64,000 nucleotides of DNA from Bifidobacterium subtile (lineage in GTDB: Bacteria > Actinomycetota > Actinomycetes > Actinomycetales > Bifidobacteriaceae): positions 434,001-498,000 of the forward strand of contig NZ_JGZR01000006.1 of the NCBI RefSeq assembly GCF_000741775.1. Direction: 5' to 3'. The stretch's first letter is position 1, and every line of letters begins with the position of its first letter. Under the pieces are notes generated by a model. It was not told where the DNA came from and ran no database searches. It was given only the letters and a program-made list of their open reading frames with translations. Below are positions 12,411-20,250 of the stretch, one piece after another. A program made the position numbers and the translations under genes.

Positions 12411-12613
12411 GGTGACGCTTATGGGCGTTACGGGCCAGGTTGTGCTGCATGTCATCTTCCTGAGTGCGCTGCGCCCATCGCCCGTTTTCAACCGTCACGT
12501 TTCTCGCACTAACCCGACCCTTGTGCGGGAGTTGCGACGGTTGCTTGGAGCTCGTTTGCCCTGATTGGTAGCGGCGGTCGCAGGCACTATGCGATGTATG
12601 AGTGTATGCGATG

Positions 12614-13261
12614 TCACTGCATGCGGTTCCTGCCGAAGAACTGCTCGAAGTGCGGTCCTTGCTCAACCAGTTCCTGCTCGAATTCGTCGTGCCATGAGCC
12701 GAAGGGCCGCGCGGCGAGTCCATCATTGGAGAATCGCGGCTGATCGGTGATTTCCGTAACGCAGAAATTCGGGATGACGAGGTTGGTGACGGGCCCGCTG
12801 CGTTCGGCCTCCGCCACGATAAGCGGCGCGTTGGCGCCCCCGAACACGTCGATGCTCCACCCGTCCTCGCCGATCCAAGCGGAGAAACGGTTCTTGATGA
12901 TCGGCTCGCCGCCGCGTTTGACTAGTTCCGCGGCGATATGCGCGTCGATCTCGCGCTCTGCTTCGTAGCGCGTGCCGCCCACTGACGGCCCCTTCACCGT
13001 GACGTAGGCCTCGGAGAACTTGTCGCGGTAGGCGTCCAGCACGCCGATGGGGTCGGTGCTTGCGTCCATATCGATGCGAACCGTATGGCTGACCAGCCGC
13101 ACGCGCAGCGCATAGTTGTCGGCGTGCACATAGTAGCTCTGCACGATCAGACCCGGCGCGTCGCCGTCGTCCAGTTCGGCGGGCATCTCGCGGCAGAAGA
13201 ATCGCCGTTCATATTCGAAGTCGTTCAATGCGTTGTCCATAACCACTGTGCCCATAGCCAT
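12614..13261 (-). CDS. CYTH domain protein (triphosphate tunnel metalloenzyme family)
   Basis: A 215-residue protein with the layout of a CYTH/triphosphate tunnel fold: FEYERRFF at the N-terminus (the ExExK-like strand, here E-Y-E-R-R), LIVQSYYV, ALRVRL, AYVTVKGP, RYEAEREI, IKNRFSAW, GWSIDVFGG, LIVAEAER and a late FCVTEITDQPRFSNDGLA. The alternating charged residues on the strands are the expected tunnel lining that binds metal and triphosphate. Members hydrolyse inorganic triphosphate or thiamine triphosphate, or make cAMP; which applies here is not shown. Homologues often stand alone in actinobacteria. The start is uncertain: ATG 13261 or ATG 13240 (MDNALNDFEYER), neither with a clear ribosome site. 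Confidence 0.75.
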   Translation of the reverse strand: MAMGTVVMDNALNDFEYERRFFCREMPAELDDGDAPGLIVQSYYVHADNYALRVRLVSHTVRIDMDASTDPIGVLDAYRDKFSEAYVTVKGPSVGGTRYEAEREIDAHIAAELVKRGGEPIIKNRFSAWIGEDGWSIDVFGGANAPLIVAEAERSGPVTNLVIPNFCVTEITDQPRFSNDGLAARPFGSWHDEFEQELVEQGPHFEQFFGRNRMQ

Positions 13262-13401
13262 AGTGTAGCCATAAGCATGGTATGTCTGTGCTTGCAGTGC
13301 AGTGACCGCTGTACGGTGACCCCAATGCGTCCGCTGAGTTGCGCGCGTCCTGCCTTCCGGCGCGTAAAGTCGGGAGGGCGTGTAGAGTAGTGGGGTGCTG
13401 A

Positions 13402-13475
13402 GGGCTTGTAGCTCAGTGGATAGAGCGTTCGCCTCCGGAGCGAAAGGCCGTGGGTCCGAATCCCATCCAAGCCCA
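13402..13475 (+). tRNA. tRNA-Arg (anticodon CCG)
   Basis: Acceptor GGGCTTG (13402-13408) pairs with CAAGCCC (13468-13474). The D stem GCTC/GAGC is followed by anticodon stem TTCGC/GCGAA around loop CTCCGGA (anticodon CCG). T arm GTGGG/CCCAT encloses TCCGAAT, where C replaces the usual second T. One extra C seems to lie between the T stem and the 3' acceptor strand. CCA is not encoded. An inverted repeat follows 27 bases later. Confidence 0.9.
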
Positions 13476-13484
13476 CCCAGAACA

Positions 13485-13498
13485 GGCGGAATTCCGCC
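13485..13498. repeat. GGCGGAATTCCGCC palindrome
   Basis: Perfect 14-bp palindrome directly after tRNA-Arg. It is one of at least seven intergenic occurrences, complete or partial, of this motif in the window. Confidence 0.7.
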
Positions 13499-13501
13499 AG
13501 T

Positions 13502-13529
13502 CTAGGCCGCCAAGCGATTGGCGGCCTAG
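13502..13529 (+). terminator. Rho-independent terminator after tRNA-Arg
   Basis: CTAGGCCGCCAA (13502-13513) and TTGGCGGCCTAG (13518-13529) form a 12-bp stem with a 4-base loop, followed by CCATTTTCG. Confidence 0.75.
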
Positions 13530-13700
13530 CCATTTTCGACGCAACGGCCGCAGACTTCACACAATTCCATAGCTGTTGCGTTTTCATGCCTGTTAGGAAT
13601 GCCGATATACGCATTCAGGGATTTTCGTGCAGGCATCGTGTCGCAGACTGCTTTCAATGCGCACGGACGGCAGCGCCGGCCCTCGCCAGCGTAGCGGAAT

Positions 13701-14303
13701 TCAGCCAGCGAGCTCGGCGGATACGGCGGCGCCTGCCAGCGAAGCGATGGCGAGCAGACAGCCTGCGGCGGTCTCGAACGTCTCGCATGCGTTCTCGGTG
13801 AGGCGTACGGCATCGAACCTGGACAGGCTGATGCCGTCGACTTGGGCGTCGCCATCGAGCAGGATAGCCAGCATGGTCCCGCCATGCGCCGCAAGCGTGC
13901 GGGCGTCGAGCGATGCGTTTGCTGCAATCGCAAGTGTGCGCAGGTCGGCGGCGGCGTGCGGTCGCCGCACCATGAGATTGAGATCGCGCGACCCAGAGCC
14001 GGATGCGCCGCCTGCAGCATCGTTATCGCCGGAGAAACGCACGACTTCGCCGCGCGCAGGGCGATATGACGCGCCGTTGATGGTGAGTTCGAATCCCGAT
14101 CCGGCGACGGGCATGAGCCAGCGGTCGACGCCGGGAAGCGGCGAAAACGGCGTTGGTTCGCCGACATCAGCCATGCTCACCCGCCATGCGAAAGTGTCGA
14201 AGTCGGCACCTTCCGGCGCGATGTCGACAGTGTGTGTGACGCCAAGCCCGTTTTTCCAGCGCGACTGCGCGTAGTCGTCGTGATGCAGTACTGTCGTCGT
14301 CAT
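13701..14303 (-). CDS. HutD/Ves family cupin-like protein
   Basis: A 200-residue HutD/Ves-type double-stranded beta-helix protein. The N-terminal hallmark is SRWKNGLGVTHTVDIAP, then FAWRVSMADVGEPTPFSPLPG, DRWLMPVAGSGFELTING and DLNLMVRR, all typical of the family. HutD is linked to histidine utilisation in proteobacteria and Ves to cold response in E. coli, but the biochemical role is unresolved. No hut gene lies nearby, so a histidine role cannot be inferred here. The start ATG at 14303 is well supported by AGGAG seven bases upstream on the minus strand; the open frame extends further upstream but without a site. The 288 bases between this gene and the next fragment hold nothing I can identify. 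Confidence 0.85.
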   Translation of the reverse strand: MTTTVLHHDDYAQSRWKNGLGVTHTVDIAPEGADFDTFAWRVSMADVGEPTPFSPLPGVDRWLMPVAGSGFELTINGASYRPARGEVVRFSGDNDAAGGASGSGSRDLNLMVRRPHAAADLRTLAIAANASLDARTLAAHGGTMLAILLDGDAQVDGISLSRFDAVRLTENACETFETAAGCLLAIASLAGAAVSAELAG

Positions 14304-14591
14304 GGTTAGGCTCCTATGCATTGCGGTTTGATAGCGGATCTGGCTATGGGTTTGGCTGCGGTGGCGTTGCCTGCGTCGCCGGCATTGCCACCAGCATGCC
14401 TTTGGCCGGAAATACGGGTACATGGTCTGTCCGGACATGGACAGTGCGACTATGACGAATCGAGCAAGCCGTCTCCGCGCTGCAAAGCCAATCATGGCAG
14501 CAGACAGGCCCGAGACGGCATAGTACAATATCACGGAACAGCGCAATGAAGCGCACGAAAGCCACGAGACCCAGCAAAAAAGGACGGCAGC

Positions 14592-14660
14592 ATGGCCGAT
14601 GAGCCGCAGCTCCCCACATTGGCGGCTGTCCGCGAAAAGCTTCAGCTCATCGATCACTAG
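14592..14660 (+). pseudogene. 5' fragment of the methyltransferase gene, ended by an in-frame TAG
   Basis: ATG 14592, preceded by AAAGGACG, opens 22 codons (MADEPQLPTLAAVREKLQ...) ending at TAG 14658-14660. The frame is the same as that of the methyltransferase downstream, and the sequence between the TAG and the downstream start (RLAEVAS) reads like protein. The simplest reading is that a single nonsense change separated the original N-terminus from the rest. Alternatively it is a short leader peptide. Confidence 0.5.
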
Positions 14661-14681
14661 CGACTAGCCGAAGTGGCCTCA

Positions 14682-15482
14682 ATGCCCGACAACGCAGGAA
14701 ATCCGATGCAGCGTGCCGCGACCTACCCGGCGAGGCTTACCCTTGCGGCAATGGCGTGCGCCGATGCCACGCTTGACTCGGCAAAGAGAGCAGGTGCCGC
14801 GCATGCGAAGGTGCTTGACCTCGCCTGCGGTCCTGCGATGATCAGCCGTATCGTGCTGGCGGCAGGCGCTGCAAGCGTTACAACTGTCGATGCCAATCCT
14901 GCGATGATCGAGGCCGCCGAGTCTCTTGGCCCGGTAGCTGGCCTGCGGCTTGATTGCATTGATGCCACGCAGCAGCTTCCCTATCCGGACTGCTCATTTG
15001 ACATGGTCTGGATCGGCGATTTCTGGCAGCCGGCCATGCTGCCGGAAGTGCGGCGCGTGCTGCGCCCAGGAGGCCGGTTCGTGCTGCGGTGGACGACTGC
15101 GCTCGACTGGATTCCGGCTGCCGACCCCGTATTCGCCGAGCGAGTGACGGCGGCGGTTGAGACTGGCATGGCCCGTTGGTCGGCGCAGGGGGCCGATGGC
15201 GGCGACACATGGCCAAGCGGCACTCTTCCTGGGCTGACGTTGGCTGACAGTTGGGCCGACTCCGTCGAGTTCCATGCGCCACTGCCCGAAGCGGTGCAGG
15301 AATATGTGCTGCGGGATTTCGCGTGCTTCCACGGCGCATTCGCCCGGGCCACATTGGGCGACGACGATTGGGCGAAACTGTGCGATTTCATGGATTCCGC
15401 ATCGCCGGAGTTCGCTTTGGCATCCGAGCATGCCCGCGCCGCATGGACCTTCGAATACCGCATGCACGTTCCAGTCGCTTGA
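14682..15482 (+). CDS. SAM-dependent class I methyltransferase (N-terminus probably cut by a stop codon)
   Basis: About 266 residues with a Rossmann methyltransferase core: motif I KVLDLACGPAMIS (about residues 43-55), acidic strand-2 end TTVDANPAMIEAA, motif for strand 4 FDMVWIGDFW and post-motif EVRRVLRPGGRFVLRW. It is in the Methyltransf_11 class; substrate unknown. No good ribosome site precedes ATG 14682 or GTG 14673. The better initiation signal is at 14592, separated from this frame by one TAG codon, so the gene may be a pseudogene or the annotated start may be used at low level. It is followed after 22 bases by an acetyltransferase gene on the same strand. Confidence 0.72.
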   Translation: MPDNAGNPMQRAATYPARLTLAAMACADATLDSAKRAGAAHAKVLDLACGPAMISRIVLAAGAASVTTVDANPAMIEAAESLGPVAGLRLDCIDATQQLPYPDCSFDMVWIGDFWQPAMLPEVRRVLRPGGRFVLRWTTALDWIPAADPVFAERVTAAVETGMARWSAQGADGGDTWPSGTLPGLTLADSWADSVEFHAPLPEAVQEYVLRDFACFHGAFARATLGDDDWAKLCDFMDSASPEFALASEHARAAWTFEYRMHVPVA

Positions 15483-15504
15483 GACGCTGCGGTAGGATAC
15501 GGGC

Positions 15505-16104
15505 ATGAGTTCCATAATCGAAACCGAGCGACTGGTGCTGCGCGCTTGGAAAACCGACGACCGGGCCGAGGCCGAGTCGGTGTTCCGTTACGCCAGTGAC
15601 CCCGAAATCGGGCCGCGCTGCGGGTGGCCGCCGCATACGAGCGTCGAAGACAGTATGTCCGTCATCAACAATGTTCTTGCTGTCGATGGGAATTGGGTCA
15701 TTACCATCAAGGATTGCGGCGAGCCGGTCGGCAGCATCGCGCTGAAGCCGGTCAGCCATTACACCGCCGATCCGATTGCTGCCGATGCGGGGCTCGCGGC
15801 GAAGCATGGCGGGGCGTTGCACAATGCGAAGGAACTGGGCTATTGGATCGGCCGGCCGTTCTGGGGCAAGGGCTACATGCCCGAGGCGCTTAACGCGGTG
15901 CTTGCATTCGCCTTCGGCACGCTGCATGCCGATGCCGTATGGGGCGGCCATTACGTGGCGAATCCGCAGTCCGGGCGTGTCATGGAGAAGTGCGGAATGA
16001 CGGCCGTGTGCACGACGAAGCGCGATTACTTCCCGCTGATTGACGAATACCATGACGGCGTGGTGCGGCTGATAACCGCGACGCAGTGGTGTGCCGCGAA
16101 GTGA
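15505..16104 (+). CDS. GNAT family N-acetyltransferase (RimJ/RimL-like)
   Basis: A 199-residue acetyltransferase of the RimJ/RimL subgroup. It begins ETERLVLRAWKTDDRAEAE, has WVITIKDCGEPVGSIAL in strand 4, and the acetyl-CoA-binding segment ELGYWIGRPFWGKGYMPEAL (about residues 110-130) corresponding to the Q/RxxGxG/A loop. The end is NPQSGRVMEKCGM, the usual NxxSxxxxEKxGF helix. Proteins of this group acetylate N-terminal or small-molecule amines; the target here is not known. The short spacing to the methyltransferase suggests co-transcription. Confidence 0.88.
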   Translation: MSSIIETERLVLRAWKTDDRAEAESVFRYASDPEIGPRCGWPPHTSVEDSMSVINNVLAVDGNWVITIKDCGEPVGSIALKPVSHYTADPIAADAGLAAKHGGALHNAKELGYWIGRPFWGKGYMPEALNAVLAFAFGTLHADAVWGGHYVANPQSGRVMEKCGMTAVCTTKRDYFPLIDEYHDGVVRLITATQWCAAK

Positions 16105-16269
16105 TGTGCGGATAGTGTGCTATGCGCTGTGCAGGTGATGTGCTGTGCAGGGATGCGCAACTCGCAACCGGGCTTTTTCGCTAAGAACGAACCCGCGCGA
16201 GACTCTGCGCTCGGGTAAAATTGCAAGGGTTACAAGCAGTTACACCATCGAGAGAAAGCAGGTCTGATC

Positions 16270-16521
16270 ATGTTGCATTGGATATGGGTGCTCATTGTGG
16301 GAGCCATCATCGGTGCCATCGCTGGAGCCATTACCGGCAAAGGCAAGTCGATGGGATGGATTGCAAATATCGTCGCCGGTCTCGTGGGTTCGTCCCTCGG
16401 CCAAGCGCTTCTGGGCTCTTGGGGTCCGCAGCCGGCTGGAATAGCGATTATCCCAGCCATCGTAGGCGCGGTGATCATCGTGCTGATCGTCTCGTTCATC
16501 GTGGGCAAAGTCAATAATTAG
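16270..16521 (+). CDS. GlsB/YeaQ/YmgE family stress-response membrane protein
   Basis: An 83-residue protein made of three membrane helices (about residues 5-22, 31-50 and 56-78) with glycine-rich WVLIVGAIIGAIAGAITGKG and ANIVAGLVGSSLGQALLGSWG, the signature of the transglycosylase-associated (GlsB/YeaQ) family. These small proteins are induced by general stress in many bacteria; no enzymatic role is proven. GAGAGAAAG upstream of ATG 16270 serves as ribosome site and TAAAAT (16215-16220) could be a -10. It is a single-gene unit closed by a strong terminator. Confidence 0.87.
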   Translation: MLHWIWVLIVGAIIGAIAGAITGKGKSMGWIANIVAGLVGSSLGQALLGSWGPQPAGIAIIPAIVGAVIIVLIVSFIVGKVNN

Positions 16522-16579
16522 GCGGTTTTGACAGATGAATGCCGCTCGTTGAACGAACATGGTCGTCCGTTCGCCTTGT

Positions 16580-16626
16580 ACAGCGTAGGCCCCCGTCCTC
16601 ATGGATGGGGGCCTACGCTGTTTTTC
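16580..16626 (+). terminator. Rho-independent terminator of the GlsB-like gene
   Basis: CAGCGTAGGCCCCC (16581-16594) and GGGGGCCTACGCTG (16607-16620) form a perfect 14-bp stem followed by TTTTTCAA. Confidence 0.9.
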
Positions 16627-16712
16627 AATGGGTTGTGATTGGTATCACCCGCCTGCTGCATGGTTTTCAAAGTCCTTCGCCGCATGCAGCGCATTCGCGC
16701 AATCGTATTTCC

Positions 16713-16989
16713 GCAGTAGCTCCCCCTGCATCGGCGAGAGGATTTCACATCTGCATCTCTCGCCTCCGCGCCCGGAGCTACTGGATGAATCCTTGCGTTT
16801 CCTCCGCGGCAAGCGCAGGGATTCGTCCAGTAAGTAAGCAAGACCTGTGATGACAGGATACTGGGACAAGTTCGTGCGTTATGCCCTGCTGAAACGCACG
16901 AATCCAGCCAGTAGCGTGAATCATTCATCTCATTCTGCATTGGACACATTGCTGCGTTTCTTCCTCCGAAACGCACGAATCCGCCCAGT
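16713..16989. repeat. Cluster of tandem palindromes with ACTGG...CGCACGAAT units
   Basis: At 16713-16783, GCAGTAGCTCC and GGAGCTACTG enclose GGCGAGAG/CTCTCGCC. Then come palindromic units of about 52 bp: ACTGGATGAATCC...GGATTCGTCCAGT (16780-16831), ACTGGGACAAGTTCGTGCG...CGCACGAATCCAGCCAGT (16860-16912), and a decayed third unit TGCGTTTC...GAAACGCACGAATCC...CCAGT (to 16989). No coding frame of interest. This fills most of the gap between the GlsB-like gene and ridA. Confidence 0.75.
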
Positions 16990-17114
16990 ATGCCTTCGGT
17001 GACATCGGGCGTCTATATTGGTCATTGTGCGCAGAACACGGTGCCCACCAGCTCATCCGGGCGTGTGGCACGTCATACGTTGAGGATTCATCGAAGGAAA
17101 CGAGGGAACAGCAC

Positions 17115-17504
17115 ATGAGTGACGCCATCGAAGCAGTAGCGACCGCATCCGCACCAGCCGCCTTGGGGGCATACAGCCAAGCGGTGAAGGCCAATGGGTT
17201 CATATTCGTCTCGGGCCAGCTCGGCATCGACCCTGCCACGGGCGAACTGGCGGGCGCGAGCGCCGCCGAGCAGGCCACGCAGTCGTTGAAGAACATCGCA
17301 GCCATATTGAAGGAAGCCGGCTCGGATGTCAGCCGCGTCGTGCGCGCCACGATATATCTCGCCAACGTCGAGGACTTCTCAGATGTCGATAAGCAATACG
17401 CGCAGTGCTTCACCGGCGCGGTCAAACCCGCCCGCGTCGCCTTCGGCGGCAACTCGATTCCCAAGGGCGCGCTGGTCGAGATTGACGCCATCGCGATTGC
17501 GTGA
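17115..17504 (+). CDS. ridA: RidA family enamine/imine deaminase
   Basis: A 129-residue RidA/YjgF/UK114 protein. Conserved features are GAYSQAVKANGFIFVSGQLG (about residues 18-37), the arginine in RATIYLANVEDF (about 75-86) that binds the substrate carboxylate, and the C-terminal PKGALVEIDAIAIA with the catalytic-site glutamate. RidA hydrolyses reactive enamine/imine intermediates such as 2-aminoacrylate released by PLP enzymes and thereby protects aminotransferases and serine/threonine dehydratases. The start ATG 17115 follows a GAAGGAAACGAGGG purine tract. CATCCGGGCGTGT upstream (about 17047-17059) resembles the arm ends of the palindromes at 45073 and 47763. Stand-alone gene. Confidence 0.92.
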   Translation: MSDAIEAVATASAPAALGAYSQAVKANGFIFVSGQLGIDPATGELAGASAAEQATQSLKNIAAILKEAGSDVSRVVRATIYLANVEDFSDVDKQYAQCFTGAVKPARVAFGGNSIPKGALVEIDAIAIA

Positions 17505-17688
17505 TTTTTGAGGGAGGCTGCTTAGGCGGTCTCGCTTGGCGTCGTCTGATGCCTAGGTTGCTCTGCGTTGCGGGGTGTATGAGAGCCGTACGGTTTGTTA
17601 GGAGTGCGGCCTTCGCGCCGCCGCAACGCGAAAGCCTGTGTTGGTGTGTGCAATCGATTGTTTAGGCTTTGCGGTTTCTTCGAGAATT

Positions 17689-17836
17689 TATTAAGCACAT
17701 TTGGGTGGATTATGCTGTCCTGCGTGCAGTGGTGCACATCAGCCAGGACTCAAGAATGGCGGTATTCCGCCGAAATGATGTTAGTCGATTTCATCAGCTA
17801 CTTTGCGAAGTGCTTAATAGCCGAAAAAAGTGCTTA
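17689..17836. repeat. Structured intergenic repeat, copy 2 (ATTAAGCAC ends)
   Basis: Same plan as 7330-7475: ATTAAGCAC (17690-17698) pairs with GTGCTTAAT (17810-17818), and GGCGGTATTCCGCC (17758-17771) lies inside. The right end ACTTTGCGAAGTGC...CGAAAAAAGTGC matches copy 1 closely. It sits in a 730-base stretch without a convincing gene, downstream of ridA. The local base composition is lower in G+C than the genes. Confidence 0.8.
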
Positions 17837-17975
17837 ATAACGCAGCTGCACGGCAGTTGGTTGTGGGTGGCCGCGTTCGCTGCGGTATTTCCTGATGGTT
17901 TTCATAAGGGATGCAAGTATCCATTTGGATTTCCTGTTTGGGTACGGCTATCGGGACGCAAAAGACCGTATTGCT

Positions 17976-18023
17976 GCGTCTATTCAGCACTTTTTTCGGC
18001 TATTAAGCACATGCGAAAGTAGC
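17976..18023 (-). repeat. Inverted partial copy of the ATTAAGCAC repeat
   Basis: Read on the minus strand, it repeats the right end of copy 2 (17797-17843): GCTACTTTCGCATGTGC, then TTAATAGCCGAAAAAAGTGC and a GCGTC-type end. The two arms face each other across about 130 bp, so 17797-18023 is itself a large inverted repeat. GGAATTCCGCC follows at 18063-18073. Confidence 0.75.
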
Positions 18024-18235
18024 CACCGACTGTAGGCCTGCTTCGCTCCTCACGGGATCCTTGGAATTCCGCCAGTTTTCGGAATGCGGAAATGTTTGGT
18101 GAAACCGAGCGAAGGCAGCTTTGCGCTGCAATCTGCTTAATAGATGAAAACCGAGTGGCGGGCACAGCATTCACGCAGTGTGAACACACGCGCACTGTAG
18201 ATATGCGTTCGTATGCTTGGGCTATGAATGGCATG

Positions 18236-19996
18236 CGGATGGTTGTTACTCAGGCTAGAGATGATGACTCGGGCCTGCTGCGCTGCATGGAGGAGATCGA
18301 AGTACTGGGGGAGGCCGCACAGCCTTCTGGGACGAAGCTGACGCACTCGGAGGCGTGCAGGGCCGGGACGCTGGGAAAGAAGATTGAGCCAGAGCCCGAG
18401 TTGAGATTGGCCGAACCAGGCGCGTGCGGTCAGAAGGCTCCTGAGATGGGGACCGTTGACTCGGCAAGGTCTGCAATGCCGTCAGCCGAGCAAGTAACAA
18501 TGCCCAAGGTTGCGCCGGATTCATCGACTATATATACGTCTCACGGGGTACCGATGAATTCGTTGCCTCGAATCGTGGTGGATGCGGCGAATCTCCGGCA
18601 GCGGATTGATGGCTTCGGCGCGTCGATAACCGAGGCGACGGCTGATTTGTGGGCGCATGTGGTCGCAGAACCGGACCAGATGATTCGCGATCTGTTCGAC
18701 CCGGTTGAGGGCATCGGGCTGTCGATGCTGCGCCAGCCGATTGGGCCCTCCGACCATGTGACTCGGCCATATTCATTCGTGCGCCGATGGCCTGACAGGC
18801 GCTTGCGCTCGCTGCAATTCGGACCGGAAGAGCAGCGGATTCTGCCGATGCTGCTTGCAGCGCAGGCCGCATCGTTGCAAGGCGCGGAACAAGGCGATGG
18901 GCGACCGCTGGATGCGCGGCTCGATACCAGTCGGACAGTGATGCGGGCAGCAGCGCAAGATATAACACGAAACGCACAGCGAGACGCAGCGCCGCAGCAG
19001 CGGCAAGGCCTGCGCACCATCGCCTCGCCGTGGAGCGCCCCGTGGTGGATGAAAACGAATCTCAGCGTTTTGGGGCAGAATCGCAAGTGGCCGCACCGCG
19101 TCGGACGCTTGCGCCGGTCGTATTACGACGCCTACGCCCGCTATCTGACGGCATTCGTGCGGCTGTACCGCGATTATGGCCTCGACGTATTCGGTCTCAC
19201 GCCGGTCAATGAGCCGGATAATGCGCAGGCGATATGGCCTTCGATGGCGATGAGCCCTGAGGAGCAGGCTGCGTTCATCGCTGACCATCTGGCGCCTCGG
19301 CTGCACGCCGAGGGCTTGGACGAAGTCAATATCATGGGCTGGGATCACAACTATTCGACCGAGCGCTATCCTGACGGCGCGTTCGTCAAAAAGCTCTACG
19401 CACACGACGATGCATTGCGGGCCGTGGCCGGGTCGGCGTGGCATTATTACGGCGGGGCGTCATCCACGATGAGCCGGATTCACGAGCGTTGGCCGAGCAA
19501 AGGCATCTGGGTGACGGAGGCTTCGGGCGGCGACTGGGGGCCGCGCAATTGGGAGGCGGCTTTGCTGCGCATGAGCAGCAGGGTCATCGCGATGCTGCGC
19601 AACTGGGCGCAGTGCGTGGTGCTGTGGAATGTCGCGCTGGATACGAGCGGCGGCCCGGATTACTACTATCTGCGCCATGACCGCCAGCACTCGCACAACC
19701 GCGGGCTGCTGACCGTCGATCGCATGAATGGCTCGGTCACCAAGAACGCGGATTACTATGTGATCGGCCATTTCAGCCGCTTCGTGCCGATCGGCTCGCA
19801 GTGCGTAGGCAGTGCTGCTTCGCGCGATATGCCGCATGTGCAGCATGTGGCCTTTCTCACGCCGGACAATCGCCTGGTGCTTGTGGCAAATAACAGCGAC
19901 GCAGCTCCGCGCCGCATCGCCGTGCAGGACGGCGATACACTGCGGCCGGTCGAACTGCCCCCGCGCTCGCTGAGCACGCTGGTGTGGGAGCGTTGA
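18236..19996 (+). CDS. Glycoside hydrolase family 30 protein
   Basis: A GH30-type (beta/alpha)8 hydrolase without signal peptide or membrane segment. The family opening IDGFGASITEA is followed by SMLRQPIGPSD, SPWSAPWWMKTN, the acid/base glutamate in GLTPVNEPDN (about residue 326 from this start) and the nucleophile in GIWVTEASGGDWG (about 427). A beta-rich C-terminal domain closes the protein. GH30 enzymes act on beta-glucosyl, xylosyl, fucosyl or galactosyl bonds; the specificity here is unknown and the enzyme should be cytosolic. The start is doubtful: ATGs at 18092, 18236 and 18554 are all in frame and none has a good ribosome site. The catalytic core begins near 18560, and codon use looks native from about 18285 on. 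Confidence 0.8.
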   Translation, partial: RMVVTQARDDDSGLLRCMEEIEVLGEAAQPSGTKLTHSEACRAGTLGKKIEPEPELRLAEPGACGQKAPEMGTVDSARSAMPSAEQVTMPKVAPDSSTIYTSHGVPMNSLPRIVVDAANLRQRIDGFGASITEATADLWAHVVAEPDQMIRDLFDPVEGIGLSMLRQPIGPSDHVTRPYSFVRRWPDRRLRSLQFGPEEQRILPMLLAAQAASLQGAEQGDGRPLDARLDTSRTVMRAAAQDITRNAQRDAAPQQRQGLRTIASPWSAPWWMKTNLSVLGQNRKWPHRVGRLRRSYYDAYARYLTAFVRLYRDYGLDVFGLTPVNEPDNAQAIWPSMAMSPEEQAAFIADHLAPRLHAEGLDEVNIMGWDHNYSTERYPDGAFVKKLYAHDDALRAVAGSAWHYYGGASSTMSRIHERWPSKGIWVTEASGGDWGPRNWEAALLRMSSRVIAMLRNWAQCVVLWNVALDTSGGPDYYYLRHDRQHSHNRGLLTVDRMNGSVTKNADYYVIGHFSRFVPIGSQCVGSAASRDMPHVQHVAFLTPDNRLVLVANNSDAAPRRIAVQDGDTLRPVELPPRSLSTLVWER

Positions 19997-20030
19997 GATT
20001 TGGTGTGTGATTTGGTGTGTCTCATAGTGC

Positions 20031-20069
20031 GGCTCACACTTTTTGGGCATGCTTAAAAAAGTGTGAGTC
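20031..20069. repeat. GGCTCACACTTTTT hairpin, copy 1
   Basis: GGCTCACACTTTTT pairs with AAAAAGTGTGAGTC around an 11-base loop. It lies 34 bases after the GH30 stop and could terminate transcription from either side. Confidence 0.75.
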
Positions 20070-20161
20070 AAACGAACATTCGCTGTCCGCTGTTACTCAT
20101 TAGTAAACGTTGCTATTCCAGCATTTGTGCAGGTAAAAGTTAGCAGGTATTGTGCGCGATT

Positions 20162-20200
20162 GGCTCACACTTTTTCTTCGGGTGCGAAAAAGTGTGAGCC
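20162..20200. repeat. GGCTCACACTTTTT hairpin, copy 2
   Basis: Perfect 14-bp stem GGCTCACACTTTTT / AAAAAGTGTGAGCC with an 11-base loop, 50 bases before the argS start. At that position it could be an operator or attenuator rather than a terminator. Confidence 0.75.
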
Positions 20201-20250
20201 GAGAACCTGGGGAGGGCGCCGCTGTCGCCGTATTAGCTACACTGATAAGA

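Noticed and set aside
13225..13614. 129-codon minus-strand frame with RTHGLSLRRRTLYPL
   Set aside because: This is the translation of the tRNA-Arg gene on the opposite strand, a common false protein.
17595..18022. Frames of 80 and 117 codons after ridA
   Set aside because: They cross the palindromic repeat at 17689-17836, use rare codons and lack initiation signals.
20152..20250. Upstream extension of argS
   Set aside because: It would translate the hairpin at 20162-20200 and gives no homologous sequence; ATG 20251 matches the family start.
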